DNA of 6,623 nt from an uncultured Collinsella sp. (GTDB lineage: Bacteria > Actinomycetota > Coriobacteriia > Coriobacteriales > Coriobacteriaceae). The translations under genes and the position numbers were made by a program. Shown here piece by piece: positions 1 to 5,941 of this stretch. Below the pieces are notes generated by a model. The model was not told where the DNA came from and made no database searches. It saw nothing but the letters and a program-made list of their open reading frames with translations. Location: assembly GCA_905197585.1 (NCBI GenBank), contig CAJJZO010000101.1, positions 1 through 6,623 of the forward strand, given 5' to 3'. Position 1 is the stretch's first letter; every line of letters begins with the position of its first letter.

Positions 1-608
1 CGGTGCTCGATGCCCATGCTGCCGACTATGCCAACTTCCGCTTTATTATGGGCGATGCGCTCAAGGTGGGCCCGGAGCAGATTGAGCAGGCTGCTGGCGG
101 CGAGCCCACGGTATTTGTCGCGAACTTGCCCTATAACGTGGCGGCGACGATCATTTTGCAATTTTTCCAGACGATGCCGGCGCTCAAGCGTGCCGTCGTC
201 ATGGTGCAAAAGGAGGTTGCCGATCGCATTGCCGCGACGCCGGGCAATAAGACCTATGGCGGCTATACGGCAAAGCTCGGCCTGTATACGCAGGTGACGG
301 GTCGCTTTGAGGTGCCGCCGCGCTGCTTTATGCCGGCGCCGCATGTGGACTCAGCCGTCGTGCGCATCGACCGCGTTGACGGCGTGGTGCCCGAGGGGCT
401 CGATTGCGAGTTTGTGGCCCGCGTGATCGACGCCGCATTTGCTCAGCGTCGCAAGACTATCCGCAATTCCATGAGCGCCAACGGCTTTGCCAAGGACGTG
501 CTCGATGCCGCCTTTGAGGTTTGCGGTATCGCGCCGACCACGCGAGCCGAGACACTCGATGTTGCCGACTTTGTCCGTCTGGCCCAGGAGCTCATCCATG
601 ATGCCTAA
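1..608 (+). CDS. rsmA: 16S rRNA (adenine(1518)-N6/adenine(1519)-N6)-dimethyltransferase RsmA, 3' part
   Basis: RsmA (KsgA) uses S-adenosylmethionine to dimethylate two adjacent adenines in the 3'-terminal hairpin of 16S rRNA late in 30S assembly. About 201 residues are visible, and the gene enters from the left edge with its first complete codon at base 3. The catalytic NLPYN motif is at 123-137. The family's VQKEVADRI segment follows, then the PHVDSAVVRI block that leads into the helical C-terminal domain, and FAQRRKTIRNSM near the end. Full-length family members have roughly 260-300 residues, so the N-terminal third with the glycine-rich SAM-binding loop lies outside the window. The stop codon lies inside the start of the tatD-family gene, which implies one transcript and probable translational coupling. 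The identification is secure; only the missing 5' end is uncertain. Confidence 0.95.
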   Translation, partial: VLDAHAADYANFRFIMGDALKVGPEQIEQAAGGEPTVFVANLPYNVAATIILQFFQTMPALKRAVVMVQKEVADRIAATPGNKTYGGYTAKLGLYTQVTGRFEVPPRCFMPAPHVDSAVVRIDRVDGVVPEGLDCEFVARVIDAAFAQRRKTIRNSMSANGFAKDVLDAAFEVCGIAPTTRAETLDVADFVRLAQELIHDA

Positions 609-1515
609 TGCCGAACGTGTGACGTTTACCAAGAAAAAGAAAACGGTCGCCTGTCCGGAGCCCTTGGCGCCGCTCGCTGATACTCATGCGCACCTGCTTT
701 CGTTTTGGGGCAAGGAAGTGCCCGAGACGCTCGTGCGCGCTAAAGCCGCGGGCGTCGACCTGTTGGTGACGATCTTCGACCCCATTGCCGATAAGCGCAG
801 TGTGGCGGACTATAGCGACTGGCTAACGCGTGAGATTCTGCCAATGCAGAATATTCCGCAAATTAAATATCTTGCCGGCGTGCATCCGTATGGCGCGCCG
901 GACTATACCGACGACGTTCATGCACAGGTCGTTGCGGCACTTGATGACCCCTTATGCGCCGGTATTGGCGAAATCGGCCTGGACTATCACATGGACTATG
1001 ACGACGATATCGCGCCGGCGCCCCATAACGTGCAGATTGACTGCATGGCGCGCCAGCTCGAGCTTGCCGTGTGCCGTAACGTGCCGGTGGAGCTGCATCT
1101 GCGTCACGAGGACACGGACCAGGAGCGTACCTCGCACGTGGACGCCTACAACGTGCTTCGTGAGGTGGGCGTGCCCCAGGCCGGTTGTGTGCTGCACTGC
1201 TTTGGCGAGGACCGCGCCACGATGGAGCGCTTTGTGGATTTGGGCTGCTATATCGCCTATGGCGGTGCGGCCACCTTTAAGCGCAACGACGATGTGCGCG
1301 AGGCATTTGCGGCAACCCCACTCGATCGAATTTTGTTCGAGACGGATTGCCCGTATATGGCGCCGGAGCCCATTCGAGGTCTTGAGTGCGAGCCGGCAAT
1401 GATTTCAATCACGGCAAACACGCTGGTCAACGACCGTGTCGATCGCACTGGTGAGGACGCCGAAACAATCGCGCAAGCCGCTTGGGAAAATGCTTGCAAA
1501 CTTTTTCAAAAATAG
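598..1515 (+). CDS. TatD family metal-dependent hydrolase (DNase)
   Basis: This is a TIM-barrel metallohydrolase of the TatD family, whose characterised members are cytoplasmic, metal-dependent DNases. With the start at 598 it has 305 residues. Expected metal ligands are visible: His30-x-His32 in DTHAHL, Glu125 in GEIGLDYH, His167 in ELHLRH, His200 in LHCFG and Asp250 in ETDCPY. The start at 598 is chosen because AGGAG at 586-590 lies 7 bases upstream; an adjacent ATG at 601 is an alternative. Either start overlaps the rsmA stop by 8-11 bases. About 27 residues precede the barrel, including four consecutive lysines, which makes it longer than the usual 255-265 residues. The common HCFSG motif reads HCFGE here. 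The family is clear. The exact substrate is not, because TatD paralogues differ, so no gene symbol is given. Confidence 0.9.
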   Translation: MMPNAERVTFTKKKKTVACPEPLAPLADTHAHLLSFWGKEVPETLVRAKAAGVDLLVTIFDPIADKRSVADYSDWLTREILPMQNIPQIKYLAGVHPYGAPDYTDDVHAQVVAALDDPLCAGIGEIGLDYHMDYDDDIAPAPHNVQIDCMARQLELAVCRNVPVELHLRHEDTDQERTSHVDAYNVLREVGVPQAGCVLHCFGEDRATMERFVDLGCYIAYGGAATFKRNDDVREAFAATPLDRILFETDCPYMAPEPIRGLECEPAMISITANTLVNDRVDRTGEDAETIAQAAWENACKLFQK

Positions 1516-1518
1516 TTC

Positions 1519-1547
1519 TTGCGTTCGCGATGGCGCTCCGTTATTCT
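1519..1547 (+). promoter_or_regulatory. Promoter of tRNA-Leu(CAG)
   Basis: A -35 element TTGCGT (1519-1524) and a -10 element TATTCT (1542-1547) are separated by exactly 17 bases and match a housekeeping sigma-factor promoter. Transcription would start near 1554, about five bases before the mature tRNA. The -35 lies just after the stop codon of the TatD-family gene, so the tRNA appears to be transcribed independently. No separate terminator is seen between the two. Confidence 0.6.
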
Positions 1548-1558
1548 AATTCCTGCAC

Positions 1559-1645
1559 GCGGGCGTGGCGGAATTGGCAGACGCGTACGGTTCAGGTCCG
1601 TATGGGGGCAACCCCATGAAGGTTCAAGTCCTTTCGCCCGCACCA
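1559..1645 (+). tRNA. tRNA-Leu (anticodon CAG)
   Basis: This is an 87-nt class II tRNA. The acceptor stem pairs GCGGGCG (1559-1565) with CGCCCGC (1635-1641), followed by discriminator A and an encoded CCA. The anticodon stem TACGG/CCGTA encloses loop TTCAGGT, with the CAG anticodon at 1593-1595, which reads CUG codons. The long variable arm TGGGG-GCAA-CCCCA (1603-1616) is typical of tRNA-Leu. The T arm is GAAGG-TTCAAGT-CCTTT (1618-1634). An intrinsic terminator follows directly. The last 18 bases of the tRNA are repeated further downstream as part of a 60-bp duplication. Confidence 0.97.
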
Positions 1646-1687
1646 TTAAATGAAAGAGCTCCCAGCAATGGGAGCTTTTTTGTTATG
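1628..1687 (+). repeat. 60-bp direct repeat, copy 1 (tRNA-Leu 3' end plus terminator)
   Basis: This copy begins in the T loop of tRNA-Leu. It runs through the 3' acceptor strand, the CCA and the terminator hairpin, and ends at TTATG. A second copy lies exactly 189 bp downstream with 59 of 60 bases identical; the difference is A1648 versus G1837. A repeat of this kind, starting in the T loop of a tRNA and flanking other DNA, resembles the attachment-site duplication made by tRNA-targeting integrases. A simple segmental duplication is equally possible. Confidence 0.85.
1657..1681 (+). terminator. Intrinsic terminator of tRNA-Leu
   Basis: AGCTCCCA (1657-1664), loop GCAA, and TGGGAGCT (1669-1676) form a perfect 8-bp hairpin. 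It is followed by a run of T (1676-1681) and lies only 11 bases after the tRNA CCA end. Confidence 0.9.
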
Positions 1688-1816
1688 GGCCCATCACAGG
1701 GACTTGAACCTGTAAAGGAGCGAGCGTAAAGAAAACGCGGAGCGTTTTTAGCGAGCTGGCGAGGACGCCGGCAGGCGGCCGAAGCCGGTGCGGATCCGCG
1801 AAGCGGATACGCGGAC
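1688..1816. other. 129-bp hairpin-rich non-coding spacer between the tRNA-Leu repeat copies
   Basis: No convincing gene lies here. The sequence is a series of short stem-loops: ACAGG/CCTGT (1696-1713); AAAACGC-GGA-GCGTTTT (1732-1748); GGCG-AGGA-CGCC (1758-1769); CGGC-CGAA-GCCG (1776-1787); ATCCGC-GAA-GCGGAT (1794-1808). A perfect palindrome ATGGGCCCAT (1685-1694) sits at the junction with repeat copy 1. GGACTTGAACC (1700-1710) is the exact reverse complement of the tRNA-Leu T-arm core at 1621-1631, so the minus strand looks like the 3' part of a tRNA. Whether it is transcribed is unknown. It could be a small non-autonomous element, a scar left by an excised element, or a structured RNA. Confidence 0.5.
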
Positions 1817-1876
1817 GTCCTTTCGCCCGCACCATTGAATGAAAGAGCTCCCAGCAATGGGAGCTTTTTTGTTATG
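1817..1876 (+). repeat. 60-bp direct repeat, copy 2 (detached tRNA-Leu 3' end plus terminator)
   Basis: This copy contains the end of the T loop, the 3' T stem, CGCCCGC, ACCA and the terminator hairpin AGCTCCCA-GCAA-TGGGAGCT (1846-1865) with its T run. It has no tRNA 5' half, so it is a tRNA fragment and not a gene. It ends just upstream of the SPFH gene promoter region, and its terminator would insulate that gene from read-through. Confidence 0.85.
1846..1870 (+). terminator. Second copy of the tRNA-Leu intrinsic terminator
   Basis: This is the same 8-bp stem, GCAA loop and T tract as the terminator at 1657-1681. It lies in the duplicated segment with no tRNA gene of its own. Confidence 0.75.
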
Positions 1877-1895
1877 TACGATCTCCTTGTGCGGG

Positions 1896-1901
1896 TATCC
1901 T
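1896..1901 (+). promoter_or_regulatory. Possible -10 element for the SPFH-rlmH transcript
   Basis: TATCCT lies about 33 bases before the SPFH start codon and just after the duplicated terminator, so a promoter is needed near here. The -35 candidates at suitable spacing are weak (TTATGT at 1873-1878), so this is only a tentative placement. Confidence 0.3.
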
Positions 1902-1933
1902 AGTGCCAACGTATGCCTATCAGAGGAGAGACC

Positions 1934-2872
1934 ATGCTGTTGTCCGGTATCATCGCTGCCCTTACGAGCTTTCTACTTCCCATCATCATTTTGTTGCTGC
2001 TGCTCCCCAACGCCTGCTATGTCGTTGAACAGCAGCATGCCGTGATCATCGAGCGTCTGGGCAAGTTTAACCGCATCGTCAACGCGGGCTTCCACATGAA
2101 GGTGCCCGTGATCGACCGCAAGGCCGCCACGGTGAGTCTGCGCACCATGAAAAACGGTTTTGGCATCGACGTTAAGACCCAGGACAACGTGACCATCGGC
2201 CTTGAGGTCTCTGCTCAGTACCACGTGAGCTATGACATGGGCGCCGGCCCGGCAGATTCGGGCATCTACAAGAGCTACTACATGCTGCAGGAGCCCGTCG
2301 ACCAGATGCGTGATTTCATCACCGACGCCCTGCGCTCTTCCATCCCCGTCTATACGCTCGATGAGGTCTTTGCCAAGAAGGATGACATCGCCAAGGATGT
2401 CAACGCTACCGTTTCCGAGCAGATGGCCGCCTACGGCTTCACCCTCGTGTCGACGCTCATCACCAAAATCGCACTGCCGACCGAGGTTGAGAACTCCATG
2501 AACGACATCAACGCCGCCCAGCGCAAGCGCGCTGCGGCACAGGAGCTCGCTGAGGCAGACCGCATCAAGCGCGTCACCGAGGCGACCGCCGAGGCTGAGG
2601 CTATGGAAAAGGCGGGCGAGGGCATCGCCAACCAGCGCAAGGCCATCGCGCTGGGTATCAAAGATTCGCTCGAGATCATCCAAGAGACGGGTGTCGGCAA
2701 TGACGAGGCCAACCAACTGTTCATGTTTACGCAGTGGTCCGAGATGATGACGGAGTTCGCTCGCACGGGTAAAACCTCGACGGTCGTGCTGCCGAGCGAC
2801 TTTTCGCAGTCGGCCTCGATGTTCGAGCAGATGCTGACCGCCAGCAAAGTTCAAAACGATTCGAAGGAGTAG
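1934..2872 (+). CDS. SPFH/band 7 domain membrane protein (stomatin/prohibitin superfamily, HIR-like)
   Basis: This 312-residue protein belongs to the SPFH (stomatin, prohibitin, flotillin, HflK/C) superfamily. These proteins form membrane-attached oligomeric scaffolds that organise membrane microdomains and often modulate proteases. Residues 3-22 form one hydrophobic segment, LLSGIIAALTSFLLPIIILL. The band-7 domain follows, with VVEQQHAVIIERLGKFNRI at its start. A charged, Ala/Glu-rich helical region follows at roughly 185-240, in which NDINAAQRKRAAAQELAEA and IANQRKAIALGIKDS resemble plant hypersensitive-induced-reaction proteins and their bacterial relatives. ATG 1934 is preferred to the in-frame ATG at 1913 because AGAGGAG (1922-1928) lies directly before it and the extra residues do not extend the membrane segment. 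No NfeD-type partner or protease is adjacent. The specific cellular role is unknown. Confidence 0.88.
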   Translation: MLLSGIIAALTSFLLPIIILLLLLPNACYVVEQQHAVIIERLGKFNRIVNAGFHMKVPVIDRKAATVSLRTMKNGFGIDVKTQDNVTIGLEVSAQYHVSYDMGAGPADSGIYKSYYMLQEPVDQMRDFITDALRSSIPVYTLDEVFAKKDDIAKDVNATVSEQMAAYGFTLVSTLITKIALPTEVENSMNDINAAQRKRAAAQELAEADRIKRVTEATAEAEAMEKAGEGIANQRKAIALGIKDSLEIIQETGVGNDEANQLFMFTQWSEMMTEFARTGKTSTVVLPSDFSQSASMFEQMLTASKVQNDSKE

Positions 2873-2878
2873 ACGCGC

Positions 2879-3349
2879 GTGAAATACACCGTCGTTTGCG
2901 TCGGTAAGCTCAAGGAGCGCTTTTGGAAGGACGCGTGCGCTGAGTACACCAAGCGCCTAGGTGCCTATGCCAAGGTTGATATCCGCGAGGTGGCCGATAT
3001 CGACCCGGCTAAGGCGGGCGGCGTGGATGCCGCGCGCGACAAGGAGGGGGCGGCAATTCTTGCTGCATTGCCGTCTCGGGCGCATGTGATCCTGCTGGCT
3101 ATCGAGGGCAAGGAGCGTTCGAGTGAGGAGCTCTCGGCGCGGCTCGACGATCTTATGCTGCGAGGCAGCAGCGACATTGCCTTTGTAATCGGCGGTTCGG
3201 ACGGCGTGAGTGATGAGGTGCGCGCCCGCGCCGACGAGATGCTCAGCTTTGGACACATTACCTTGCCGCATAACCTGGCGCGTGTGGTGCTGCTAGAGCA
3301 GATTTACCGTGCCTGCAAGATCAGCCGTGGCGAGCCGTATCACAAATAG
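2879..3349 (+). CDS. rlmH: 23S rRNA (pseudouridine(1915)-N3)-methyltransferase RlmH
   Basis: RlmH is a small SPOUT-fold methyltransferase. It places a methyl group from S-adenosylmethionine on N3 of pseudouridine 1915 in helix 69 of 23S rRNA, acting on the assembled 70S ribosome. The 156-residue length equals the usual family length. Visible signatures are the N-terminal KYTVVCVGKLKERFWKDAC, the SAM-loop region FVIGGSDGVS (near residues 101-110), and the C-terminal knot LPHNLARVVLLEQIYRACK ending in GEPYHK. The start is GTG; its ribosome binding site GAAGGAG (2863-2869) lies in the last codons of the upstream SPFH gene. The two genes are 6 bases apart and almost certainly cotranscribed and translationally coupled. 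Confidence 0.95.
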   Translation: MKYTVVCVGKLKERFWKDACAEYTKRLGAYAKVDIREVADIDPAKAGGVDAARDKEGAAILAALPSRAHVILLAIEGKERSSEELSARLDDLMLRGSSDIAFVIGGSDGVSDEVRARADEMLSFGHITLPHNLARVVLLEQIYRACKISRGEPYHK

Positions 3350-3422
3350 GTCGGCAATACGAAACAATGGCGTGGGACAATACCTTTCGTTTTGAGGAAT
3401 GTGTCTGAAAGGACTATGCGAT

Positions 3423-4193
3423 ATGAAGATTGGATTTGTCGGTTTTGGCAATATGGCGAGCGCTATGGCCGATGGCTGGATCGCTGCCGGTGTAGCTGCG
3501 AGCGACATGTGCGCCTGTGCGGGTCGCTACGACGCACTGGTTGAGCGCTGCGAGGCGCGCGGCATGGTCGCCTGCCACGATGCCGCCGAGGTTGTCGCCG
3601 CATCCGATATCGTGGTCGCTGCGGTCAAACCGTACATGATCGAGAAGGTATTCGCCCCGCTCAAGGATGCTCTTGCCAAAAAGGTCGTTCTGTCGGTTGC
3701 CTGGACCTGGGACAGTGCCAAGTGGGAGCAGGTCCTGCCGGGCGTTGCGCATATCTCGACGGTGCCCAACACACCGGTTTCGGTGGACGAGGGCGTCATC
3801 GCTTGCGAGAAGGCTTCCACGCTTAGTGATGAGCAGAGCGCAGTGGTGCTTGATCTGCTTGGCAAGCTCGGTGCGGTGGTCGAGCTCGATACGAGCCTGC
3901 TGTTTGTGGGCGGCACGGTGGGTGGTTGCGCTCCGGCATTTGTCGCTATGGCAATCGAGGCCCTGGGCGATGCGGCGGTCAAGCACGGTATCCCGCGTGC
4001 CGATGCCTATCGCATTGTGAGCCAGATGGTGCTGGGTACGGCAAAGCTGCAGCTTGCAACTGGCCAGCATCCTGCGGCGATGAAGGATGCCGTATGCTCG
4101 CCCGGCGGCGCCACCATCAAGGGCGTCATCGCGCTCGAGGATGCCGGCATGCGCAGCGCCCTGGTCAAGGCCATCGACGCCACCCTTCAGTAA
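3423..4193 (+). CDS. proC: Pyrroline-5-carboxylate reductase
   Basis: ProC reduces 1-pyrroline-5-carboxylate to L-proline with NAD(P)H, the last step of proline synthesis, in the cytoplasm. The product has 256 residues. Residues 4-11 are the Rossmann dinucleotide-binding start GFVGFGNM, and VAAVKP at 65-70 is the family's second nucleotide-domain signature. VPNTPVSVDEG corresponds to the MPNTP motif. GGCAPAF is the equivalent of the GSGPAY helix start in the dimerisation domain. DAVCSPGGATIKGV (222-235) matches the C-terminal family signature. The commonly present Arg before MPNTP is not obvious here (ISTVPNTP). The start at 3423 is chosen over an in-frame ATG at 3399 because GAAAGGA (3407-3413) is well placed and the Rossmann strand begins immediately. 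It lies 73 bp after rlmH and may share its transcript. Confidence 0.93.
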   Translation: MKIGFVGFGNMASAMADGWIAAGVAASDMCACAGRYDALVERCEARGMVACHDAAEVVAASDIVVAAVKPYMIEKVFAPLKDALAKKVVLSVAWTWDSAKWEQVLPGVAHISTVPNTPVSVDEGVIACEKASTLSDEQSAVVLDLLGKLGAVVELDTSLLFVGGTVGGCAPAFVAMAIEALGDAAVKHGIPRADAYRIVSQMVLGTAKLQLATGQHPAAMKDAVCSPGGATIKGVIALEDAGMRSALVKAIDATLQ

Positions 4194-4205
4194 AACCTTC
4201 CATTT

Positions 4206-4339
4206 AGGGACAGGTTTATTTTGGCTGGTTTTCCTGCGGTTTTATCTCTATAGCAAAAAGCGCCCCGCAACTGGCTCAATTCCAGTTGCGGGGCGCTTGC
4301 GTTTGCCCAGATAAAACCGACCAAAATAAACCTGTCCCT
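4206..4339. repeat. 134-bp nested inverted repeat between convergent genes
   Basis: Three concentric perfect inverted repeats are present. The outer arms are 19 bp: AGGGACAGGTTTATTTTGG (4206-4224) with CCAAAATAAACCTGTCCCT (4321-4339). The middle arms are GGTTTTATCT (4238-4247) with AGATAAAACC (4309-4318). The central hairpin is 17 bp (4258-4274 with 4282-4298) around a 7-base loop. There is no coding capacity. The element lies between proC and the convergent small membrane-protein gene. Terminal inverted repeats of this length on a short non-coding unit suggest a MITE-like element or a dispersed palindromic repeat. A TTT flanks each end, which is too short to count as a target-site duplication. 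Confidence 0.85.
4253..4298 (-). terminator. Intrinsic terminator of the small membrane-protein gene
   Basis: Read on the - strand, the 17-bp GC-rich hairpin (4298-4282 with 4274-4258, 7-base loop) is followed by TTTTTGC. This is a textbook intrinsic terminator about 50 bases after the small gene's stop codon. Confidence 0.8.
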
Positions 4340-4349
4340 TTTTGGCAGG

Positions 4350-4523
4350 TTAGTCCCAGAAGCCGTCTTCCTCATCCTCGGACTTGGGTCCGCGGTCGAC
4401 GTACATCTTATGGGTACGCTTCTCCATTACAAAGGCAAGAATCGCAAATAACAGGATGCCGCCGGCGAAAAGGATGGCAAAACCGGTGCGGGTGCCAAAC
4501 AAAAAGGAAAAAACTGCGTCCAT
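4350..4523 (-). CDS. Small single-pass membrane protein, 57 residues, function unknown
   Basis: Reading the - strand from ATG 4523 gives 57 residues and a TAA stop. The layout is a short N-terminus (MDAVFSFLFGTRTG), a hydrophobic segment at about residues 15-32 (FAILFAGGILLFAILAFV), then a basic stretch MEKRTHK. A very acidic tail follows, SEDEEDGFWD, ending in Phe-Trp-Asp. Positive residues just after the hydrophobic segment predict an outside N-terminus and a cytoplasmic acidic tail. AGAAGG (4535-4530) lies six bases before the ATG, and a strong intrinsic terminator follows the stop. Together these support a real gene. I faintly recall a Coriobacteriia small-protein DUF of similar build but cannot confirm it. 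The gene diverges from serS and converges on proC. Confidence 0.75.
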   Translation of the reverse strand: MDAVFSFLFGTRTGFAILFAGGILLFAILAFVMEKRTHKMYVDRGPKSEDEEDGFWD

Positions 4524-4542
4524 TGGGTGCCTTCTTGCGTAG

Positions 4543-4605
4543 TTGAGTTGGGTCGTAAACGCTCATAAGTATATACTTGCCCATACATGTACAAGGTTGC
4601 AACCT
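4543..4605. promoter_or_regulatory. Divergent promoter/operator region with three perfect palindromes
   Basis: Three perfect palindromes lie close together: AAGTATATACTT (4567-4578), TACATGTA (4584-4591) and AGGTTGCAACCT (4594-4605). The first contains TATACT on both strands. For serS, TTGGGT (4548-4553) with 18-base spacing to TATACT (4572-4577) is a plausible promoter. For the - strand gene, TTGTAC (4594-4589) lies 15 bases from TATACT (4573-4568), a short spacing. The two -10 elements overlap, so the genes may compete for polymerase. The other palindromes would sit in the serS leader and at the - strand -35, fitting operator sites for a dimeric regulator. No regulator is known. Confidence 0.5.
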
Positions 4606-4634
4606 AAATGGAATGTATATCGCCGGAGGATCTA

Positions 4635-5918
4635 ATGCTTGATATCAAGTTTGTTCGCGAGAATCCCGATGCCATCGATGTCGCCATGGCTAACCGCCAG
4701 ACGTCTTGGGATCGCGAGAAGTTCTTTGAGCTCGACGACGAGCGCCGTGCCGTCATCACCGAGGTCGAGGAGCTCCAGGCTACGCGTAATGCCGAGTCCA
4801 AGAAGATCGGCGCCCTGATGAAGGAGGGCAAGAAGGACGAGGCCGAGGCTGCCAAGGAGGCCGTGCGCGCCGTCAACGAGAAGATTGACGGTCTGGCCGA
4901 GCGTCGTACTGCCCTCGAGCAGGAGCAGTACGACTTCATGGCTCACCTGCCCAACATTCCTTGCGAGGCCACGCCGTACGGCAAGGACGAGGACGAGAAC
5001 ATCGAGCGTCGCCGCTGGGGCACCCCGCGCGAGTTCGACTTCGACTTTAAGCCGCACTGGGATCTGGGCACCGATCTGGACATCCTCGACTTCGAGCGCG
5101 GCAACAAGCTCTCCGGCAGCCGTTTTACCGTTCTCGGTGGCGCTGGCGCCCGCCTGGAACGCGCCCTTATCAACTTCTTCCTCGATACGCACACCAGCCG
5201 TGGTTTTAAGGAGTGGTGGCCGCCCATCGTCGTCAAGCGTCAGACCATGTTTGGCACGGGTCAGCTGCCAAAGTTCGAGGACGACGCCTACCACGTCTCG
5301 GGCGACAACTTCCTGATCCCCACCGCCGAGGTCGTGCTTACCAACCTGCACGCCGGCGAGGTCCTCGACGCCGACACCCTGCCGCGCCGCTACACCGCCT
5401 TCACCCCCTGCTTCCGCGAGGAGGCCGGTTCCGCCGGTCGCGACACCCGCGGCATCATCCGTCAGCACGAGTTCGACAAGGTCGAGATGGTCAAGTTCGC
5501 TAAGCCGGAGGAGTCCGACGAGGAGCTCGAGAGCATGACCGCCGAGGCCGAGTACCTGCTGCAGCAGCTTGGCCTTCCGTATCGCGTGATTAGCCTGTGC
5601 ACCGGCGACTTGGGCTTCTCTGCCCGTCAGACCTACGACGTCGAGGTCTGGCTGCCGAGCTACAACGCCTACAAGGAGATCAGCTCCTGCTCCAACTGCG
5701 GCGACTTCCAGGCCCGCCGCGCCAACATCAAGTACCGCGACCCCGAGAACTTCAAGGGCTCGCGTTACCTGCACACCCTTAACGGTTCCGGCCTGCCGGC
5801 TGGTCGTACCATGGCTGCCATTCTGGAGAACTACCAGAACGCCGACGGCACCATCACGATCCCCGAGGTTCTGCGTCCTTACATGGGCGGTCTCGAGAAG
5901 ATCGAGCCGGTCGCGTAA
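4635..5918 (+). CDS. serS: Seryl-tRNA synthetase
   Basis: SerRS is a class II synthetase that charges tRNA-Ser (and tRNA-Sec) with serine in the cytoplasm. The 427-residue length is normal. Residues ~27-110 form the long charged coiled-coil arm that grips the tRNA-Ser variable arm. The catalytic core carries TAE at 230-232, motif 2 [14 protein letters not shown] (260-273) with IIRQHEF after it, and motif 3 [12 protein letters not shown] (390-401). [14 protein letters not shown], typical of bacterial SerRS, precedes motif 3. The start at 4635 is chosen because GGAGGA (4625-4630) lies four bases upstream and [12 protein letters not shown] is the canonical N-terminus. An upstream in-frame ATG at 4608 would add nine unrelated residues. 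The leader is too short for a T-box riboswitch. Confidence 0.97.
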   Translation: MLDIKFVRENPDAIDVAMANRQTSWDREKFFELDDERRAVITEVEELQATRNAESKKIGALMKEGKKDEAEAAKEAVRAVNEKIDGLAERRTALEQEQYDFMAHLPNIPCEATPYGKDEDENIERRRWGTPREFDFDFKPHWDLGTDLDILDFERGNKLSGSRFTVLGGAGARLERALINFFLDTHTSRGFKEWWPPIVVKRQTMFGTGQLPKFEDDAYHVSGDNFLIPTAEVVLTNLHAGEVLDADTLPRRYTAFTPCFREEAGSAGRDTRGIIRQHEFDKVEMVKFAKPEESDEELESMTAEAEYLLQQLGLPYRVISLCTGDLGFSARQTYDVEVWLPSYNAYKEISSCSNCGDFQARRANIKYRDPENFKGSRYLHTLNGSGLPAGRTMAAILENYQNADGTITIPEVLRPYMGGLEKIEPVA

Positions 5919-5941
5919 CTTGGCTGCATAGGGGATATGCA

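Larger units (their letters stand above)
4206..4343 (+). terminator. Likely + strand terminator for proC (outer stem of the nested repeat)
   Basis: The outer 19-bp stem closes at 4339 and runs into TTTTT (4339-4343). This gives a long hairpin followed by a U tract on the proC transcript. The large structured loop makes it unconventional. The central hairpin on this strand lacks a U tract. Confidence 0.5.

Noticed and set aside
1624..1857. 77-codon - strand frame across the duplicated tRNA-Leu end
   Set aside because: It begins and ends in the two repeat copies and overlaps the tRNA and terminators, so it repeats the same residues at both ends. This is a by-product of the duplication.
1973..2854. 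293-codon open frame antisense to the SPFH gene
   Set aside because: Same codon-bias artefact; His/Leu/Gly/Val-rich translation and no ribosome binding site, while the + strand frame has clear SPFH signatures.
3359..3390. ACGAAA/TTTCGT inverted pair between rlmH and proC as a terminator
   Set aside because: Only six pairs with a 20-base loop and a G-interrupted T run; too weak to call.
4408..4602. 64-codon - strand frame overlapping the small membrane-protein gene
   Set aside because: It is in a different frame from the 57-residue gene, starts inside the palindromic promoter region without a ribosome binding site, and has no hydrophobic or charge pattern.
4578..4634. T-box riboswitch in the serS leader
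   Set aside because: At most about 60 bases lie between the likely start site and the ATG, with no T-box sequence, specifier stem or terminator/antiterminator pair.
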